Assembly: GCA_016839385.1 (NCBI GenBank)
Contig: JAEOUK010000117.1
Coordinates: 1-8,550, forward strand
DNA: 8,550 bases
Direction: 5' to 3'
From: Promethearchaeota archaeon
GTDB lineage: Archaea; Asgardarchaeota; Lokiarchaeia; Sigynarchaeales; MK-D1
Part shown: positions 6,099 to 8,550 of the stretch, piece after piece
How positions within the stretch are numbered: the stretch's first letter is position 1
Layout: each line of letters begins with the position of its first letter
Notes under the pieces: generated by a model
The model's database searches: none
What the model saw: only the letters and a program-made list of their open reading frames with translations
Told to the model about the DNA's origin: nothing
Translations under genes and position numbers: made by a program

Positions 6099-7376
6099 AT
6101 GTGTTTACCAATAATGAAAGTATTGCTTAGAAATTCCACAGAGCACAGGAAATTTATAATAATCCTATTTATAGGATTACTCTCTCGATTATTGATCATA
6201 ACCATTTTCCCTATCGATTATCGGCTTCAAAATGACGCACTAGAATACATAACAGTAGCAGAAAATATGTGTGATTATGGGACATTTGGTACAGAAGCAG
6301 ATGTTCCATATGCCAAATTTCCACCAGGATATCCACTATTAATTTGTGGGGTATTCACGGTTTTTGGAAAATCTCTACTGATGATTCGAATAATCCAAAC
6401 AATTATTAGTGTTGTTTCTATTGGGATGATTTTCTTGATAACAAAGAAGGTTGCATCAACCAAGATTTCACTTATGAGTGCTTTTCTTTTCGCAATCTTT
6501 CCTCCATTTATTGGCAATGTTGTTTTATATTTAACAGAAACTCTTTATATTTTAATTATATTAATATTTTGGTATTACTTCATTAAATTTGTTCAAGAAA
6601 CTAACTTAAGAAATGCGATTTTTTCTGGATTAGCTTTTGGAACCACTTTGTTAGTGAAGGAGACTTTAATCGTTTTCCCATTATTACTTCCATTCATTTT
6701 TTTCTTTAAGAAGATTGACCTTAAAAAGGATATTCATCTATTATTTGTATTTATTATTTCTGGACTAATTGTTATATCGCCTTGGATAATTAGAAATTAC
6801 TTAAGGTTTAATAAAATATTCTTTACTTCACGAACTTCAGCCATTCAAGTTAAGATAACGGATACAGGTTATTTATCCGATGAATTTGAGGATTGGTCTG
6901 AGGAAAGAGACTCCTCAATCGATCAATCTGATGAATTATATGATTATTATCTGAAATATGGTCGCACAAGTGATTTGTGGGATTTATCTCTATTAATTAA
7001 ATCCCCCGGAATATATCTTCGATATATTTTCAACCGACTCATAGAATTTTGGTTTCATCCGAATGGATTAGAATCATTACCTGATATTGGATTCGTTCAG
7101 TTAGGCTACCGCTTATTCCATTGTTTATTTTTGTTACTGGCAATTTATCAAATCTTGGTGAACCTCTGGAGAGGGGATGTTGTTTCAGCAAGTGTGTTAT
7201 GTATATTGATCTATATTACAGTGGTTGGTGTTATTTTTCGGCGACCAAACCCAAGATATAACATGCCGTTTTTGTCTCTATTAATCAGTTACACAGTGAT
7301 GGGAGGGTTTTGTATTATGCAGAGATTAAAAATTGTAGCTAGTAATATGAAAATTAAATTTGGGAAATATATTTAA
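6099..7376 (+). CDS. Family 39 (PMT/ArnT-like) membrane glycosyltransferase
   Basis: This 425-residue polytopic protein shows the PMT_2 pattern. A first membrane segment (20-38) is followed by a periplasmic loop containing the acidic NDALEY (45-50) and PPGYPLL (75-81). Next come LTETLY (145-150), VKET (186-189), SPWIIRNY (227-234) and a late RRPNPRYNMPF (381-391), matching the RY-x-x-P element of ArnT-like enzymes. A hydrophilic acidic stretch (about 258-295, DEFEDWSEERD) probably lies outside the membrane. Family members use a polyprenyl-phosphate sugar to glycosylate lipid, glycan or protein on the outer face, so the family 2 enzyme at the start of the cluster is a natural donor supplier. 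It starts 28 bases after the previous stop. No strong Shine-Dalgarno is seen, and the ATG six codons... (Met6, at 6114) is an alternative start. Acceptor and sugar are not identifiable. Confidence 0.83.
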   Translation: MCLPIMKVLLRNSTEHRKFIIILFIGLLSRLLIITIFPIDYRLQNDALEYITVAENMCDYGTFGTEADVPYAKFPPGYPLLICGVFTVFGKSLLMIRIIQTIISVVSIGMIFLITKKVASTKISLMSAFLFAIFPPFIGNVVLYLTETLYILIILIFWYYFIKFVQETNLRNAIFSGLAFGTTLLVKETLIVFPLLLPFIFFFKKIDLKKDIHLLFVFIISGLIVISPWIIRNYLRFNKIFFTSRTSAIQVKITDTGYLSDEFEDWSEERDSSIDQSDELYDYYLKYGRTSDLWDLSLLIKSPGIYLRYIFNRLIEFWFHPNGLESLPDIGFVQLGYRLFHCLFLLLAIYQILVNLWRGDVVSASVLCILIYITVVGVIFRRPNPRYNMPFLSLLISYTVMGGFCIMQRLKIVASNMKIKFGKYI

Positions 7377-7531
7377 TATCCAGTCAAGAGAAGGTAATTA
7401 AAGATATTTGAATCTCTGTTTATGATGAATCAATTTATAATTTTTTCTTATTACTTCATCACATTTTTCTAGATTTTGACAGAATTATTTTTTATTTACG
7501 AATATTTTAAAGATGTAATTACGACTTTTTA
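7377..7531 (+). other. AT-rich intergenic gap before the flippase gene
   Basis: At 155 bases this is the longest non-coding space inside the plus-strand cluster. It holds a perfect TTGACA and a loose inverted repeat, TGATGAA at 7423-7429 with TTCATCA at 7455-7461. The 25-base loop of that repeat makes it a poor terminator. No short coding frame with a ribosome-binding site was found. The gap may mark a new transcription unit beginning with the flippase. Confidence 0.5.
7476..7505 (+). promoter_or_regulatory. Possible promoter for the flippase gene
   Basis: A perfect TTGACA at 7476-7481 is followed after 18 bases by GAATAT (7500-7505), which matches TATAAT at three positions. It lies about 27 bases before the flippase ATG, leaving a very short leader. 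The strong -35 in an otherwise featureless gap is suggestive; the -10 is poor. Confidence 0.35.
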
Positions 7532-8550
7532 ATGATTTTTCTCAAATTGAAAATAAAAGAAAGAATTGAAAAAATCTTCAGCTGGTCTAGCGGTCAGTTT
7601 GGTATAGATATAAGATATTTTTTAAAGGGGGGATTTTGGCTTTCTCTACCAATCTTACTTGACAATTTACTAGGTTTTGTCCGTTCAGTATTGTTTGCAC
7701 GGATGTTAACAAAAAATATTTATGGGCAATTTAGCTTCTTAAATGATTCTATGAATATATTAATGTTCTTGATGTTACCAGGATTATCTGTTGCGCTATT
7801 AGAAACAGTTGCACGTGGAAACCAAGGAGCGATTATTGATGCTGCAAAAGCTAGAATTCGATGGGGAATATTATTTGCGACCGGGTCAACGTTATTTTGT
7901 GTCTATTATCTGAATGAAGGAGAAAATGTTTTAGCAACTGCTTTTTTAGTTGCAGGTTTTCTGAGACCTTTTACCTATACGTTTTCTCTTGTTTTAGATT
8001 ATTTAAGTGGTAGGAAATTATTTAAGATCGTAAGTATAGTAAGTATGTGTCAATCAATAATAAATACAGCCACTTTAATGTTCTTTCTTTGGCTAGATAA
8101 GGATTTAGTTTGGTTGGTAATTGCGAACTATGGAACAAACCTCGTTATTTATGGCTTAATATATTTTTGGACAATAAGAGATCTTGACAATGTCAGCCGA
8201 GATCCTGATGTAATATCTTATGGGCGTTCATTAACCTGGGCAAATCTAATATTAACTATATCGACTTCGATAGATGGTTTTCTTTTAGGAGTTATTGGTG
8301 GATTTACTGAAGTTGCCATTTATCGAGTCTCTTCAATATTACCAAAAAGTGTAAAAAATCCAATAGATCTACTTCAAAAATTGGTGATGCCAAAAATTGC
8401 TGAGAAACCTGAAAAAAGAGTATATTCATTTCAGGTTCGTAAGCAATTACTTGTTTTATTTTTAATGAATATTATTTTTATTGGGATCATAATCATTTTG
8501 ATTCCTCATATTTTTCCACTAATTTATGGCGTAAAATATAATGAAGCAGT
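7532..8550 (+). CDS. Wzx-type polysaccharide flippase (MOP/PST superfamily), 3' end outside window
   Basis: The first 339 residues are visible; the gene continues past the right edge and has no stop here. After a basic amphipathic lead (1-31) the typical flippase opening appears: LKGGFWLSLPILLDNLLGF (31-49), then SVLFARML...YGQFSFL (52-70), where a helix and a YGQF loop follow the first segment as in Wzx/RfbX proteins. Further hydrophobic segments lie near 75-91, 110-126, 134-155, 165-187, 192-213, 235-256 and 304-326. Family members move undecaprenyl-pyrophosphate-linked repeat units across the inner membrane. The ATG at 7532 is the first start after an in-frame TAA at 7508; no Shine-Dalgarno is evident. 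It follows the glycan genes in the same direction but after a larger gap. It is the expected exporter for the oligosaccharide made upstream. Confidence 0.82.
   Translation, partial: MIFLKLKIKERIEKIFSWSSGQFGIDIRYFLKGGFWLSLPILLDNLLGFVRSVLFARMLTKNIYGQFSFLNDSMNILMFLMLPGLSVALLETVARGNQGAIIDAAKARIRWGILFATGSTLFCVYYLNEGENVLATAFLVAGFLRPFTYTFSLVLDYLSGRKLFKIVSIVSMCQSIINTATLMFFLWLDKDLVWLVIANYGTNLVIYGLIYFWTIRDLDNVSRDPDVISYGRSLTWANLILTISTSIDGFLLGVIGGFTEVAIYRVSSILPKSVKNPIDLLQKLVMPKIAEKPEKRVYSFQVRKQLLVLFLMNIIFIGIIIILIPHIFPLIYGVKYNEA

Noticed and set aside
7423..7461. Inverted repeat TGATGAA/TTCATCA followed by a T-rich stretch, as a possible terminator
   Set aside because: The stem is only seven AT-rich pairs, the loop is 25 bases and the T-run is broken. 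Such pairs are expected by chance in sequence this AT-rich.
7580..7610. A tRNA D-arm-like string (TAGCGGTCAGTTTGGTA) near the start of the flippase
   Set aside because: No acceptor stem, anticodon arm or T-arm pairs around it, and the stretch reads cleanly as codons 17-27 of the flippase.

Overview
This window looks like the left edge of an AT-rich surface-glycan biosynthesis island, joined to a more GC-balanced chromosomal flank. The left 1.1 kb is about half G+C by line counts. It carries, on the minus strand, the N-terminal 370 residues of a large O-antigen ligase/polymerase-type membrane protein. Its style (GSxxRxQG near residue 111, a SRG loop near residue 245, FEPDK near residue 36) resembles proteins I associate with Anaerolineae (Chloroflexota). 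That taxonomic guess is from memory of protein style and is only moderately secure. From about 1112 onward the DNA drops to roughly one third G+C and stays there to the right edge.

Layout: positions 1-1112 hold the ligase-like gene, running leftward and cut by the window edge. Positions 1113-1243 are a divergent intergenic region with -10-like hexamers on both strands. From 1244 to 8550 every gene is on the plus strand. In order they are: a DPM1-like family 2 glycosyltransferase with two C-terminal membrane segments; a soluble family 4 glycosyltransferase; two tandem, mutually related carbohydrate-sulfotransferase-like proteins; a UPF0104/AglD-type multi-pass membrane protein; a family 39 (PMT/ArnT-like) membrane glycosyltransferase; and, after a 155-base gap, a Wzx-type flippase cut by the right edge. 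From 1244 to 7376 the genes overlap or are at most 28 bases apart, so they probably form one transcription unit.

How the parts could work together (inference): the family 2 enzyme would make a polyprenyl-phosphate-linked sugar, the UPF0104 protein is a candidate partner in moving or handling that lipid, and the family 39 enzyme would use the lipid-linked sugar outside the membrane. The family 4 enzyme would extend a glycan on the cytoplasmic face, the two sulfotransferase-like proteins would sulfate it from PAPS, and Wzx would flip the lipid-linked oligosaccharide. The locus therefore predicts a sulfated surface polysaccharide or glycolipid.

The most interesting points are the tandem sulfotransferase paralogues, which share private motifs while the second has an altered PAPS 3'-phosphate loop; the sharp composition break at a gene start; and a family 4 transferase whose best ribosome-binding site sits before an ATC codon. 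No RNA gene, insertion sequence, CRISPR array or attachment site was seen.
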